Of a stretch of 64,000 bases of DNA, positions 1 to 8,782 are shown piece after piece (the first letter of the stretch is position 1; each line of letters begins with the position of its first letter). This DNA is from Caryophanales bacterium (GTDB lineage: Bacteria > Bacillota > Bacilli > Exiguobacteriales > Exiguobacteriaceae): assembly GCA_902362975.1 (NCBI GenBank), contig CABIYO010000003.1, positions 71,140 to 135,139 of the forward strand. The letters run 5' to 3'. A model generated the notes under the pieces. It saw only the letters and a program-made list of their open reading frames with translations. It was not told where the DNA came from and searched no databases. Position numbers and translations under genes: made by a program.

Positions 1-266
1 TCTTGACTATATCGAACGACTTGCCATTCGCGCAGCGTCGATGGTGTGCTGCATCCGGGTTGGACAACGTGGTCACACTCTCAGACCACCGCGACCTCTC
101 GTTCGCAAAAGCATACGGTGTTTTAATTGAAGAAATGCGCCTCCTTGCGCGTTCGGTATTTGTCGTCGATTCAAATGGCATCGTCCAATATGTACAATAT
201 ATGGATGAAATGACAGATGAAGTTGATTTCGCAGCGGCTCTTGAGGCGTTCGAACAAGCGAATTGA
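1..266 (+). CDS. tpx: Thiol peroxidase Tpx, C-terminal part (5' end outside window)
   Basis: Atypical 2-Cys peroxiredoxin that reduces lipid and hydrogen peroxides in the cytoplasm using thioredoxin. Only about the last 87 residues are inside the window. The visible part carries the family's conserved stretch [13 protein letters not shown], whose cysteine is the resolving cysteine; the peroxidatic cysteine lies upstream of base 1. The tail ([23 protein letters not shown]) is the typical Tpx beta-strand region, and the protein stops at a normal family end. The reading frame is open to the edge, so the gene is cut by the window, not truncated in the genome. Next genes are ytxK and ackA, the same order as in B. 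subtilis. Confidence 0.9.
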   Translation, partial: LTISNDLPFAQRRWCAASGLDNVVTLSDHRDLSFAKAYGVLIEEMRLLARSVFVVDSNGIVQYVQYMDEMTDEVDFAAALEAFEQAN

Positions 267-314
267 TTCGTTTGGCGAAATTGATTAAAATAGCTTACAC
301 TAGTACGTGAACCG

Positions 315-341
315 ACCGGTCCTCTCATGGGGGCCGGTTTT
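315..341 (+). terminator. Rho-independent terminator after tpx
   Basis: An 8-bp stem, ACCGGTCC at 315-322 and GGGCCGGT at 331-338 (one G-T pair), is followed by a short T run. It lies 48 bases after the tpx stop and just before the next gene. Confidence 0.6.
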
Positions 342-362
342 GTATGGAAAGGATGAACGAAA

Positions 363-1256
363 ATGGAACGTTTTGAACAACTCTACCGTGATTGGAAAAA
401 GGATGCGAAGAAACTAGTCAACGACCTGGATGTATTACCGATCGAGGCACTCGTCCAAGTATTTGATCATGTGGACATTGAAAAAGAGAAGATGGACGAT
501 GTCCGTAAAGCTGTGAGTTTACTCGTCTTGGAAGAAACGACACAACTTCCTCCGAACAATCAGCCGACACCGGATGCGGTCAGCCTTTTTATGGGTTATC
601 TAGCTACGAAGCTGCTTAAGGAAAATGCGACGATTCTAGACTTAGGTAGTGGGACAGGTACGTTGACGCATGCCATTCTTTCTCAGTTAAAACATGCGAC
701 AGCGCAAGCGGTCGAAGTAGATGAACTGTTGCTTCGTCTTTCCTACTCCATTAGTAACTTGTTAGGAGAACCGGTGTCCTACTTCCATCAAGACGCCCTT
801 GCTCCTTTGTTTGTTGAACCGAGCGACCTTTCCGTTGCTGACTTGCCCATTGGCTATTATCCAAATGATGAAGTGGCAGCCGGTTACGACATGAAACGAG
901 AAGAAGGACATGCCTATTCGCATTTCCTCTTGATGGAACAGGCGATTCGCCATACGAAACCAGGAGGGCATGGATTATTTGTCATCCCGAACGATTTGTT
1001 TGAACAGGATGACGAAGGGAAATTAAAACAATGGATGGACCGTGAGGCTGTTGTGAAAGGGGTCATTCAACTTCCGACAACGATGTTCAAAGACGAGCGT
1101 TACGCGAAAAGCTTATTGCTTCTTCAAAAAGTAGGAGAAGGCGTTACACGACCGAAACAAGCGCTATTCGTAGAACTTCCGTCATTCACTGATGTCAGAG
1201 CAGTAGCCAATGTCGTGAAACAGATTGACGAGTGGTTCAAAACAACTCAAAAATAA
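363..1256 (+). CDS. ytxK: Class I SAM-dependent methyltransferase, YtxK family
   Basis: A 297-residue protein resembling the N6-adenine DNA methylase fold. After an N-terminal helical segment, motif I (ILDLGSGTGTLTHAI, about residues 91-105) forms the SAM-binding loop, and VADLPIGYYP (about 159-168) sits where N6-methylases carry the NPPY catalytic motif. The loop reads DLPIGYYP rather than NPPY, as in the YtxK group, so the true substrate is uncertain. It lies between tpx and ackA exactly as ytxK does in B. subtilis. The ATG is preceded by a weak ribosome site (GGATGAACGAAA). I call the family with confidence but not the substrate. Confidence 0.82.
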   Translation: MERFEQLYRDWKKDAKKLVNDLDVLPIEALVQVFDHVDIEKEKMDDVRKAVSLLVLEETTQLPPNNQPTPDAVSLFMGYLATKLLKENATILDLGSGTGTLTHAILSQLKHATAQAVEVDELLLRLSYSISNLLGEPVSYFHQDALAPLFVEPSDLSVADLPIGYYPNDEVAAGYDMKREEGHAYSHFLLMEQAIRHTKPGGHGLFVIPNDLFEQDDEGKLKQWMDREAVVKGVIQLPTTMFKDERYAKSLLLLQKVGEGVTRPKQALFVELPSFTDVRAVANVVKQIDEWFKTTQK

Positions 1257-1375
1257 TGGACAAAATACTTGAAAAAGGTATGCAAAATCAAGTATCTTCA
1301 TTATGATACAGTTATCAGTTTTAAATTGAACAGATAAAGATATGCGTTTAAAACGAAAGGTAAGAGGTGTATGAC

Positions 1376-2587
1376 ATGACGAAAATTATGGCAGTCAATG
1401 CGGGTAGTTCATCGCTTAAGTTCCAGTTACTCGAGATGCCGACGGAAGAGTTGCTCGCAGTCGGACTCGTAGAGCGTGTAGGGAAAGAAGATGCGATTTT
1501 TACAATCAAGTACGGGGAAGGACAGAAGTTCAACGTAGTCACACCACTTCACACGCACAAAGAAGCAGTTGAATTGACGTTGGAGAAGTTGATCGAGTTG
1601 GATATCATCCAATCATTCGATGAGATTTCTGGCGTAGGTCACCGTGTGTTACACGGAAAAGAGTTGTATGCGGATTCGGTCGTCATTGACGATGAAGTCA
1701 TGAAGAACATCGAGTCGTTCACAGAGCTCGGACCACTTCATATCCCACCGAACTTGACAGGGATTCGCGCGTTCCAGGAAATTTTACCGAATGTCCCACA
1801 AGTAGCGGTATTCGATACGGCGTTCCACCAGTCAATGCCTGAAGAGAATTTCTTGTACAGTCTTCCTTACGAATACTATACAGAATACGGTATACGTAAA
1901 TACGGCTTCCACGGAACGAGCCACAAGTATGTCACACAGCGTGCGGCAGAACTTCTCGGTCGTCCGCTAGAAGACTTGCGTTTGATTTCATGTCACCTCG
2001 GTAGTGGTGCATCGATCGCTGCAGTAGCAGGTGGTCGCTCAATCGATACAACGATGGGCTTCACACCACTTGAAGGAATCACGATGGGAACGCGCTCAGG
2101 TTCTTTGGACCCGGCCCTCATCCCGTTCTTGATGCAAAAAACAGGGAAGTCTGCTGAAGAGGTCTTGAACGTCATGAATAAAGAGTCTGGTGTGTACGGA
2201 CTTTCTGGTATCTCAAGTGACTTGCGTGACATCGAGCAAGCTGCTGCAGAAGGAAACCATCGTGCAGAAATTTCATTAAAAATCTTCTCGAACCGTATTC
2301 ACGGTTACATCGGTCAATATGCGGCTGAAATGAATGGTGTCGACGCCATCATCTTCACTGCAGGTGTCGGAGAGAACTCGGACGTCATCCGTGAACGCAT
2401 TCTTCGCGGTCTTGAATTTATGGGTGTCTATTGGGATCCTTCTCTTAACAACGGTGCTCGTGGGAAAGAGTTGTTCATCAACTACCCACACTCACCAGTT
2501 AAAGTCATCATCATCCCGACGAACGAAGAATTGGTCATCGCACGTGACACGGTACGCATCGCAAATCTTATCGAAACACACGCTTAA
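1376..2587 (+). CDS. ackA: Acetate kinase
   Basis: Catalyses acetyl phosphate + ADP <-> acetate + ATP, the last step of overflow metabolism. It begins with the family signature [13 protein letters not shown] and contains [27 protein letters not shown] and the adenosine-binding FTAGVGENS, all in order; length about 403 residues is normal. An in-frame GTG at 1367 exists, but it lies inside the ribosome site AAGAGGTG, so the ATG at 1376 (7-base spacing) is preferred. A strong terminator follows. The 119-base upstream gap has a good -10-like TATGAT at 1302 but I could not match a convincing cre box there. Confidence 0.97.
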   Translation: MTKIMAVNAGSSSLKFQLLEMPTEELLAVGLVERVGKEDAIFTIKYGEGQKFNVVTPLHTHKEAVELTLEKLIELDIIQSFDEISGVGHRVLHGKELYADSVVIDDEVMKNIESFTELGPLHIPPNLTGIRAFQEILPNVPQVAVFDTAFHQSMPEENFLYSLPYEYYTEYGIRKYGFHGTSHKYVTQRAAELLGRPLEDLRLISCHLGSGASIAAVAGGRSIDTTMGFTPLEGITMGTRSGSLDPALIPFLMQKTGKSAEEVLNVMNKESGVYGLSGISSDLRDIEQAAAEGNHRAEISLKIFSNRIHGYIGQYAAEMNGVDAIIFTAGVGENSDVIRERILRGLEFMGVYWDPSLNNGARGKELFINYPHSPVKVIIIPTNEELVIARDTVRIANLIETHA

Positions 2588-2596
2588 TACGAAACG

Positions 2597-2628
2597 AACC
2601 CACGTTATTTCATGTAACGTGGGTTTTT
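2597..2628 (+). terminator. Terminator after ackA
   Basis: Perfect 11-bp stem AACCCACGTTA (2597-2607) / TAACGTGGGTT (2615-2625) with a five-T tail, 10 bases after the ackA stop. Confidence 0.9.
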
Positions 2629-2991
2629 ATGAGCCTTTTTGACTAATGTGAAGAAGGTGCAGTAGGACCATAGTTTTCCTCTTTGTAATATTCGAAGCTT
2701 GTTTAACATCGTTTTGCAATGTTTACGTCATGAATTAACCATATATTGGGTGTGGATTTATGAAAATGTCTCTTGTTCGATTCAATCCTCTAATCTAACA
2801 CGATAAATCATTAGTTTTGACATCGATTTGTAATGTTCGTGTCACTCAAATGAACAGGAAGTGTAACGGCACTGACCGATATTTCGTCATATAGTTATTT
2901 GGACGAAATGTTCATCGGAAGTGAAGAGTCACCTAGATAAAGGATGACACGAAATCGAAGACAAATTGACGAAGAGAGGACGAATAAACGT
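2629..2991 (+). promoter_or_regulatory. AT-rich intergenic region with two WalR-like boxes before the 3D-domain gene
   Basis: This 360-base gap has no credible gene. It contains two related 27-base stretches starting near 2709 and 2821. Each holds a direct hexamer repeat spaced by five bases: TGCAAT-N5-CGTCAT (2715-2731) and TGTAAT-N5-TGTCAC (2829-2845). The B. subtilis WalR (YycF) consensus is TGTWAH-N5-TGTWAH, so the second site matches well and the first is a weaker copy. The gene downstream is of the YocH type, and yocH is a known WalR target. Promoter elements were not confidently placed. Confidence 0.5.
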
Positions 2992-3594
2992 ATGTTGAAA
3001 AAAATCATGACGCTCTTACTTCTCGCCATCGCCGTATTTGCATTTGCTCTACCGACTTCACCAGTAGAAGCAGCTACTAAAAAAGTTTATGTTGCGACAA
3101 AGTCAGGTTCGAAGATGGTTTATGCGGAAGGGAAATCAAATGCACGAGTGATTGGGAAGATGACAGCGAGTGATCGTCTTCAACGTACAGGTTCTCAAGG
3201 TGCTTGGATTCGTGTGAACTATAAAGGGAAGGCCGGATGGGTCCCTACAAAGAACTTACGTACGGTAAGTGCTCCAAAACCGCTCAAATCAGCAAGCGTG
3301 AAAACATATAAGATGAAAGCATCGGCATATACACCGTATTGCAAGGGATGTTCAGGTAAGACAGCACTTGGTTGGAATGTTCGTACTCAAAAGCGCAATG
3401 TCATCGCGGTAGACCCGCGTGTCATCCCGCTCGGAACAAAAGTACAAGTATACGTAGGGAGCAAGTTGTTAGGTACCTACACGGCAGCTGATACAGGCGG
3501 CGCCATCAAAGGGAATAAAATCGACATCTTAATGTATTCACATAGTGCGGCGATTCAATTTGGTCGCAAAACGGTTACGGTCAAGGTGTTGTAA
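2992..3594 (+). CDS. Secreted SH3b and 3D-domain cell-wall protein (YocH-like)
   Basis: About 200 residues. A Sec signal peptide (MLKKIMTLLLLAIAVFAFAL, cleavage near VEAA), then a bacterial SH3 domain (about residues 30-85; WIRVNYKGKAGWVPTKNL), then a 3D domain (about 105-200) named for its three aspartates, visible here in VDPRVIPLGT, ADTGG and IDILM. 3D domains share the double-psi barrel of lytic transglycosylases, so a role in peptidoglycan binding or cleavage outside the membrane is expected. An upstream ATG at 2944 has no room for a ribosome site and would spoil the signal peptide; 2992 follows GAGAGG with a longish spacer. WalR-like boxes lie upstream. Confidence 0.85.
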   Translation: MLKKIMTLLLLAIAVFAFALPTSPVEAATKKVYVATKSGSKMVYAEGKSNARVIGKMTASDRLQRTGSQGAWIRVNYKGKAGWVPTKNLRTVSAPKPLKSASVKTYKMKASAYTPYCKGCSGKTALGWNVRTQKRNVIAVDPRVIPLGTKVQVYVGSKLLGTYTAADTGGAIKGNKIDILMYSHSAAIQFGRKTVTVKVL

Positions 3595-3602
3595 TGCATA
3601 AG

Positions 3603-3634
3603 AAAGGGTCTTGCGATTGCGCAAGACCCTTTTT
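3603..3634. terminator. Bidirectional terminator between converging genes
   Basis: 13-bp stem AAAGGGTCTTGCG (3603-3615) / CGCAAGACCCTTT (3620-3632) with T runs on both strands, between the 3D-protein gene and the usp gene, which converge. Confidence 0.92.
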
Positions 3635-3647
3635 GATGGATGAATGA

Positions 3648-4085
3648 TTATTGACGAACAATGAGGACGTCACATTTAGCATAACGGACGATGCTTTCAG
3701 AGACGCTTCCGATAAAGAAACGTTCTACAGCGTTTAAACCTGTCGCGCCACAAATAATAAGATCAATATCATGATTAGGCGCAATCTTTTTCGCAATCGT
3801 CACTTTCGGTGAGCCGTATTCGATCACCGTCTCGACTTCTTTTACGCCACGCTCTTTCGCGCGATTGACATAGTCTTCAAGCAATTCTTTCGCATATGTC
3901 TCGGCGCGTTCTGTGATTGTCCGATCGTACGCTTCTACAGTCGCAAACGTCCGCGTATCAATCACATGACCGACGTACAGTTTTCCTTCGTTGCGAATCG
4001 CGACATCGATTGCTGTTTCGAATGCACGTTCTGCCTCTTTAGAGCCGTCAACGGCAGATAAAATGCGTTTGTATACAATTGCCAT
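3648..4085 (-). CDS. Universal stress protein, UspA family
   Basis: A 145-residue single-domain Usp. The N-terminus YKRILSAVDGSKEAERAF is the first strand and loop of the fold, and the C-terminal ATP-binding signature G-x2-G-x9-GS is present (CGATGLNAVERFFIGSVSE), so it should bind ATP. Usp proteins act in the cytoplasm under stress and growth arrest; the exact role is unknown. A longer reading frame starts at 4142, but the ATG at 4085 has a ribosome site (GAAAGG) and matches family starts. A plausible -10 (TATACT) lies upstream on the minus strand. It converges on the 3D-protein gene. Confidence 0.9.
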   Translation of the reverse strand: MAIVYKRILSAVDGSKEAERAFETAIDVAIRNEGKLYVGHVIDTRTFATVEAYDRTITERAETYAKELLEDYVNRAKERGVKEVETVIEYGSPKVTIAKKIAPNHDIDLIICGATGLNAVERFFIGSVSESIVRYAKCDVLIVRQ

Positions 4086-4270
4086 GTAAATCCCAACCTT
4101 TCGCTCGAAATATACGTTCAGCTTACATATATAGTATACCACTTCTTTCGGTTTTCACGCTTTTTCGCCATGAAAATGAATGGATTTTTTCATGGCGATG
4201 TTCACGACATGTCCAAGTTTGGAATTCGTGTGAAAGAACGGGTAAAATAAAAGGCGGAGGAGGTAGGACG

Positions 4271-4996
4271 ATGAAACATGTATTGATTACATCTGGAGCC
4301 AAAGGGATTGGACGCGTCGTGACGGAGCGTCTGTTACAAGAAGGATGGCACGTTAGCATTTTGCAACGGAATCCAATCGACTGGGAACATGAGCGGATAC
4401 ATATGATCAAGGCCGGATTGACGGACCGCGAACAACTGCTCTCGGCCTATGAGAAAGCGGTCGAACGGTTTGGTGAACCGGACGCTTTGATTTTAAATGC
4501 AGGTCCATATATCTTTGAGCGGAAACCGCTCGTCGAATTGACGAACGACGAGTGGGACGAAGTACTCACTGGCAACCTGTCCGCCTCATTTTGGTTAATG
4601 CGTCGTGCGCTTCCTTCCATGCGCTCGAATCGATTTGGGCGTATTATCTCGTATGGGTTTCCGGAAAGTGGGACGGCGCCTGGCTGGATCCATCGTTCTG
4701 CGTTTGCCGCTGCAAAGACGGGACTCGTCAGTTTGACAAAATCGGTCGCATTGGAAGAGGCCCCGTTCGGGATTACGGCGAACATGGTTAACCCGGGCAA
4801 TATCGTCGGCTCGCAAAAGGAGATGCGCATTGAGACAGCGGAGGCAGATGAAGGCACTCCGGTCGGTCGACACGGGACAGGAGAAGATATCGCGCGTTTG
4901 ATTTCGTTCTTATTACAAGAAGACTCGGACATGATCACAGGAGCCATCATCGATGTGACAGGTGGCGTCAACGTCGTCCATCAATATCGGAAGTGA
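4271..4996 (+). CDS. Short-chain dehydrogenase/reductase family protein with Phe in place of catalytic Tyr
   Basis: 241-residue classical-SDR-like protein. The Rossmann motif is at the N-terminus (TSGAKGIG, residues 7-14), NAG follows in the expected place (LILNAGPY), and the C-terminal PGNIVGS loop is present. The catalytic YxxxK motif reads SAFAAAK: F145 replaces tyrosine while K149 is kept, and the catalytic-serine region reads IISYG rather than INISS. It resembles FabG-like proteins by fold but may not be an ordinary oxidoreductase. The ATG at 4271 follows a strong AGGAGGT site. The next gene starts 11 bases after its stop, so the two are probably co-transcribed. Confidence 0.8.
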   Translation: MKHVLITSGAKGIGRVVTERLLQEGWHVSILQRNPIDWEHERIHMIKAGLTDREQLLSAYEKAVERFGEPDALILNAGPYIFERKPLVELTNDEWDEVLTGNLSASFWLMRRALPSMRSNRFGRIISYGFPESGTAPGWIHRSAFAAAKTGLVSLTKSVALEEAPFGITANMVNPGNIVGSQKEMRIETAEADEGTPVGRHGTGEDIARLISFLLQEDSDMITGAIIDVTGGVNVVHQYRK

Positions 4997-5006
4997 GGGG
5001 AACACG

Positions 5007-5729
5007 ATGAAGATTGGAGTGGTCACGGACATTCATGGAAATCTCGAAGCGTTGGAGGCTGCGCTCCAAGTCATGGATACAGAGCGGGTCGACGTCATTT
5101 GGTCACTTGGTGACATGATTGCGATGGGACCGGACTCCAATGCGGTCATGGAGCGATTGCTAGAACGGGGCGCACATATGATTTCTGGGAATCATGATGA
5201 GGCCGTCCTTTCCCTTTTGGCTGGACACGGTCATCCAGAAAGTTATGCACATACGCGCCCCCACCATGAGTGGGTCGCGCGTCAATTGGAGACTCGATAT
5301 GCGGATGTCCTCGAATCTCTTCCACGAACGATGTCCGTCGAAATGGCTGGCGAAACGGTGTTCGGCATTCATTATCATATCCCGACCGAACGACACCATG
5401 CCACAATCTTCGAGGAACCGTTTCACGAGATTCTCGAACCGACGCTGGAAAATATGCAACGATTATATGGGACATATGAAGGAGAAATCGTGTTATTCGG
5501 ACATCACCATTCCATCCACTTGTTTGAAGATGACAGGAAACGCTACGTCAATCCTGGTGCGCTCGGGGTGGCGAAAGATGAGCTGGCTCGCTTTGCCATA
5601 TTATCTGAAGGAGAAACCGGTATTGACCTTGAACTGAAGGCGGTCCCATATGACAAGCGTGCCTTTTTAGAGAAGATGGAACGTTATGACGTACCTCAAC
5701 GGGATGTCATGCTGCGCTTGTTCTATTAA
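5007..5729 (+). CDS. Metallophosphoesterase family protein
   Basis: 240 residues with the calcineurin-like metal-binding motifs in order: DIHGN (residues 8-12), GDMI, GNHDE, then histidines in GIHYH and GHHHS. These ligate a di-metal centre, so it should hydrolyse a phosphoester; the substrate cannot be read from sequence. NPGALG near the end is typical of the YfcE/MJ0936-like cytoplasmic group. GAGGGG ends 6 bases before the ATG. It forms a likely two-gene operon with the SDR-like gene and ends at a strong shared terminator. Confidence 0.85.
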   Translation: MKIGVVTDIHGNLEALEAALQVMDTERVDVIWSLGDMIAMGPDSNAVMERLLERGAHMISGNHDEAVLSLLAGHGHPESYAHTRPHHEWVARQLETRYADVLESLPRTMSVEMAGETVFGIHYHIPTERHHATIFEEPFHEILEPTLENMQRLYGTYEGEIVLFGHHHSIHLFEDDRKRYVNPGALGVAKDELARFAILSEGETGIDLELKAVPYDKRAFLEKMERYDVPQRDVMLRLFY

Positions 5730-5740
5730 GTAAGCTATGT

Positions 5741-5776
5741 AAAAAGTGCGATCCTTGGTAATGGATCGCACTTTTT
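5741..5776. terminator. Bidirectional terminator
   Basis: Perfect 14-bp stem AAAAAGTGCGATCC (5741-5754) / GGATCGCACTTTTT (5763-5776), serving the phosphoesterase gene and the converging M24 peptidase gene. Confidence 0.95.
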
Positions 5777-5777
5777 G

Positions 5778-6875
5778 TCATTCTATCTCTTGAAGTGTTT
5801 TCGGATAACTCGTCAATGTGATAGGACCACTTTCTGTCATAACGAGATCATCTTCGATACGGACTCCGCCGACTCCTGGTAAATAGATACCCGGTTCGAC
5901 TGTCAACGTCATCCCGACTTGGGCGGTCATGTCATTATTCGCTGCCATCGAGGGATGTTCGTGTACTTCGATTCCAATTCCGTGACCGATCCGGTGGGGG
6001 AAGTATTCACCATATCCTGCAGACGTGATGACTTGTCGTGCGGCGATATCGATTGCGCCAAGTGTCGTCCCGACGTTCGCCATCTCGATTGCGGCTTCCT
6101 CCGCTTTGAGAACCGTGTCGTAAATCTCACGTTGTTTGCGACTCGCCTCACCGAAGACGACCGTTCGTGTGATGTCTGAACAATATCCCTGCCAGACGAC
6201 GCCGAGGTCGAACAAGGCGAAATCGCCTTTTTTCAGACGGTTGTTGCCTGGGACACCGTGAGGGTCTGCACTATTCTCGCCGAACAAGACAAGTGTGTCG
6301 AACGACATTTCACGGACACCTTGCTGTTTCATGGCGTATTCAATTTCCGCGATGACCTCGAGTTCAGTCACGCCTTCACGGAGGGAGCGGATCCCGGCTT
6401 CGATGGCCATATCTGCCAATTCGGCGGCCCGCTGCATGATTCGGATTTCGTCCGGTGATTTGATCATACGTAACGTTTGGAGCTCGTCTGTCAAATCGAT
6501 AATGGACAGACCGGCAAAACCGGCACGAAGATGCTCGACTCGATTGAATGTCAAATGTTCCCCTTCGATACCGATTCGTTCAGGAACGATTTGGTTGTCG
6601 AGGAATAACTTGACGATTTTGTCCCATGGATTTTCGTGGTCCATATACGTCACGATTTCACCTGACCAGTCACTCGCTTCGACAATCCCTTTTTCAAGTG
6701 CTGGGCAGATGAGGGCAGTTGTGCCGTTTTTCAAAATTAAAATGGCGATCAATCGCTCGTGTGCTTCCGCGTATACACCCGAGAAATAAAACACGGATGC
6801 TTTCGATGTGATGAATGCTGCATCTAACCCTTTTGTCGCTAGAGATTGTGCAATTTGATTGGTGCGTTGATTCAA
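5778..6875 (-). CDS. M24 family Xaa-Pro peptidase (aminopeptidase P/prolidase type)
   Basis: 365 residues. An N-terminal creatinase-like domain (about 1-125) precedes the pita-bread catalytic domain. Metal ligands are visible: first Asp in FDLGVVWQGYCSDITRT (both D residues), His in HRIGHGIGIEVHEHP, Glu in VEPGIY and RIEDD. It should remove or cleave X-Pro bonds in cytoplasmic peptides, with two Mn or Co ions. The start is TTG at 6875, preceded by a very strong site (GGGGAGGG, 7-base spacing), so the non-ATG start is well supported. It resembles B. subtilis YqhT/YkvY. Confidence 0.9.
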   Translation of the reverse strand: MNQRTNQIAQSLATKGLDAAFITSKASVFYFSGVYAEAHERLIAILILKNGTTALICPALEKGIVEASDWSGEIVTYMDHENPWDKIVKLFLDNQIVPERIGIEGEHLTFNRVEHLRAGFAGLSIIDLTDELQTLRMIKSPDEIRIMQRAAELADMAIEAGIRSLREGVTELEVIAEIEYAMKQQGVREMSFDTLVLFGENSADPHGVPGNNRLKKGDFALFDLGVVWQGYCSDITRTVVFGEASRKQREIYDTVLKAEEAAIEMANVGTTLGAIDIAARQVITSAGYGEYFPHRIGHGIGIEVHEHPSMAANNDMTAQVGMTLTVEPGIYLPGVGGVRIEDDLVMTESGPITLTSYPKTLQEIE

Positions 6876-7040
6876 GTCATATCCCTCCCCTTCTACCTCT
6901 TACGTTGAATACTCGTCTATTATAGCTGTTTCGAAAACAGAAAGGAAATGTTGCAATTTGATTGGTACAGTTTGAACTAGTTTGACTGATACAGTATACT
7001 GAATAGGGTAGAAAAAGTATTGAGAGAAGGGACTCCGCGT

Positions 7041-8351
7041 ATGACCACAAAACATGAACAGATCATAGCACATATCGAGTCACTCGATGTTGGGTCAAAA
7101 ATTTCGGTCCGCCAAATCGCCAAAGAGTTGGCTGTATCAGAAGGTACGGCTTATCGGGCCATCAAAGAAGCTGAGAACCTAGGTTTCGTCTCTACCATTG
7201 AACGGGTAGGGACGATTCGGATCAAGCGAAAACATAAAGAAAATATTGAAAAGCTGACATTCGCCGAGGTCGTCAATATCGTCGATGGTCAGGTGTTGGG
7301 TGGACGTAACGGTCTCCATAAGACGCTATCGAAATTTGTAATCGGTGCTATGAAGCTCGAGGCGATGATGCGATATATCGATGTCGATTCACTCGTCATC
7401 ATCGGGAACCGTGAGAAGGCGCATGAACTCGTCTTACAATCAGGTGGGGCTGTATTGATCACAGGGGGATTCGATACAACGGATGAAGTGAAACGGATGG
7501 CAGATAAGTATGATATGCCTGTCATTTCTACGTCCTACGACAGTTTTACCGTCGCGACGATGATCAACCGAGCCATCTATGACCGTCTAATCAAAAAAGA
7601 GATTTTACTCGTCTCGGATATTGTCATCCCGCTCCACGATACGTTCTATCTGAAGTCAGATGACACGGTGAAACGTTGGCATGAGCTGAATGAACGGACG
7701 AAACATAATCGCTATCCTGTCATCGATGAACAGATGAAAGTGGTCGGTGTGATCACGGCAAAGGATGTCATCAATAAATCACATGACTATGAAATCGAGA
7801 AGGTCATGACCAAAAGTCCGATCACGGTAGGCGTACAAACGAGTGTCACCAATGCGGCACACCAAATGGTATGGGAAGGAATCGAGATGCTACCTGTCGT
7901 CGATAACTACGGACGTCTACTTGGGATTATTAGCCGTCAAGATGTGTTGAAGGCGTTGCAACTGGCGAACCGTCAACCGCAAGTCGGTGAGACGTTCGAT
8001 AACATGATCACGAACCAACTGAAAGAAGACCCTACATCGAACGGGACGGCATTCACGGTTGAAGTGGCACCACAGATGACGAGTCATATGGGGACCGCCT
8101 CATCTGGCGTGTTGACGACGTTGTTGGTCGAAGGGGCGACGCGAAGTCTGCGTCATATGAAAAAAGGCGACCTCGTGGTCGAGAATATCACCGTCTATTT
8201 CATGAAACCGATTCAAATTGAAAGTCAGATTCGAGTGTCGGCCAATGTCTTCGACCTCGGTCGGAAGTTCGGGAAAGTGGATGTGGAGATGACCCAAGGG
8301 ACACAACTTGTCGCCAAGGCGCTCGTCACGGCACAACTCATCGACCGGTAA
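7041..8351 (+). CDS. ytoI: YtoI: HTH-DRTGG-CBS-hotdog regulatory protein
   Basis: 436 residues with four modules in order: an N-terminal winged helix (SVRQIAKELAVSEGTAYRAIKEAE, about 20-45), a DRTGG domain (about 75-185), a CBS pair (about 190-315; VMTKSPITVG and LPVVDNYGRLLGIISRQDVL), and a C-terminal hotdog thioesterase-like domain (about 330-436). The combination suggests a DNA-binding regulator sensing a nucleotide through CBS and an acyl-type ligand through the hotdog fold. This is inferred from domains; the ligand is unknown. Start 7041 has GAGAAGGGA before it; an upstream TTG at 7020 has no such site. YtpI and NrnA neighbours match B. subtilis. Confidence 0.88.
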   Translation: MTTKHEQIIAHIESLDVGSKISVRQIAKELAVSEGTAYRAIKEAENLGFVSTIERVGTIRIKRKHKENIEKLTFAEVVNIVDGQVLGGRNGLHKTLSKFVIGAMKLEAMMRYIDVDSLVIIGNREKAHELVLQSGGAVLITGGFDTTDEVKRMADKYDMPVISTSYDSFTVATMINRAIYDRLIKKEILLVSDIVIPLHDTFYLKSDDTVKRWHELNERTKHNRYPVIDEQMKVVGVITAKDVINKSHDYEIEKVMTKSPITVGVQTSVTNAAHQMVWEGIEMLPVVDNYGRLLGIISRQDVLKALQLANRQPQVGETFDNMITNQLKEDPTSNGTAFTVEVAPQMTSHMGTASSGVLTTLLVEGATRSLRHMKKGDLVVENITVYFMKPIQIESQIRVSANVFDLGRKFGKVDVEMTQGTQLVAKALVTAQLIDR

Positions 8352-8356
8352 CGAAA

Positions 8357-8393
8357 AGAGCACCTGCTACGCACTGTAGCGGGTGCTCTGTTT
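8357..8393. terminator. Hairpin terminator between ytoI and ytpI (converging)
   Basis: 14-bp stem AGAGCACCTGCTAC (8357-8370) / GTAGCGGGTGCTCT (8376-8389), one mismatch, with a short T tract on each side. Confidence 0.75.
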
Positions 8394-8707
8394 CATGATG
8401 GCATATTCATTGGTTCTTCTGCGGCGAGTGGGTAAATTTTGCGGTAACGGATAAATCCGACAACGGCATTCCCTAGACCGACGACTAACATGACGATGCT
8501 GACAATCCAACCGACAGTTGAATTCAGACCGAATCCCCCGACCATTTGGTTCACAGCGAACAGTACGAGGAATAAGCTTAACCAGATCAACGCTTGCGTG
8601 TTGAACAACGCTTTACGGTTTGGCGTCTTTGTCAAAAAAGCGCGGCGCTTAAAGACAAGGTACGCACCGAGCGCGAACAAAATGAGTCCAATCATGACAA
8701 GTTGCAA
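8393..8707 (-). CDS. ytpI: YtpI-like small membrane protein
   Basis: 104 residues with three predicted membrane helices (about 3-18, 38-56 and 64-85) and a charged loop KRRAFLTKTPNRKALFN. This is the arrangement of the YtpI family, which lies beside ytoI and nrnA in Bacillus. Function is not known. The start codon is TTG at 8707, supported by AAAGGGG nine bases upstream; the next in-frame ATG would shorten the first helix. It is transcribed toward ytoI and divergently from nrnA. Confidence 0.75.
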   Translation of the reverse strand: MQLVMIGLILFALGAYLVFKRRAFLTKTPNRKALFNTQALIWLSLFLVLFAVNQMVGGFGLNSTVGWIVSIVMLVVGLGNAVVGFIRYRKIYPLAAEEPMNMPS

Positions 8708-8782
8708 GTGAAGGAACCCCTTTCTATCTCGTAATCTGTTATCATCATACCATAATAGTGTGTAGGAAAGTGAGGAATCATC

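Noticed and set aside
1257..1375. cre or CodY site upstream of ackA
   Set aside because: No 14-mer there fits the cre consensus and no AATTTTCWGAAAATT-like sequence was seen, despite ackA being CcpA-controlled in Bacillus.
4079..4270. N-terminal extension of the SDR-like gene
   Set aside because: The extension lacks homology to the family and overlaps the promoter region of the usp gene; AGGAGGT marks 4271.
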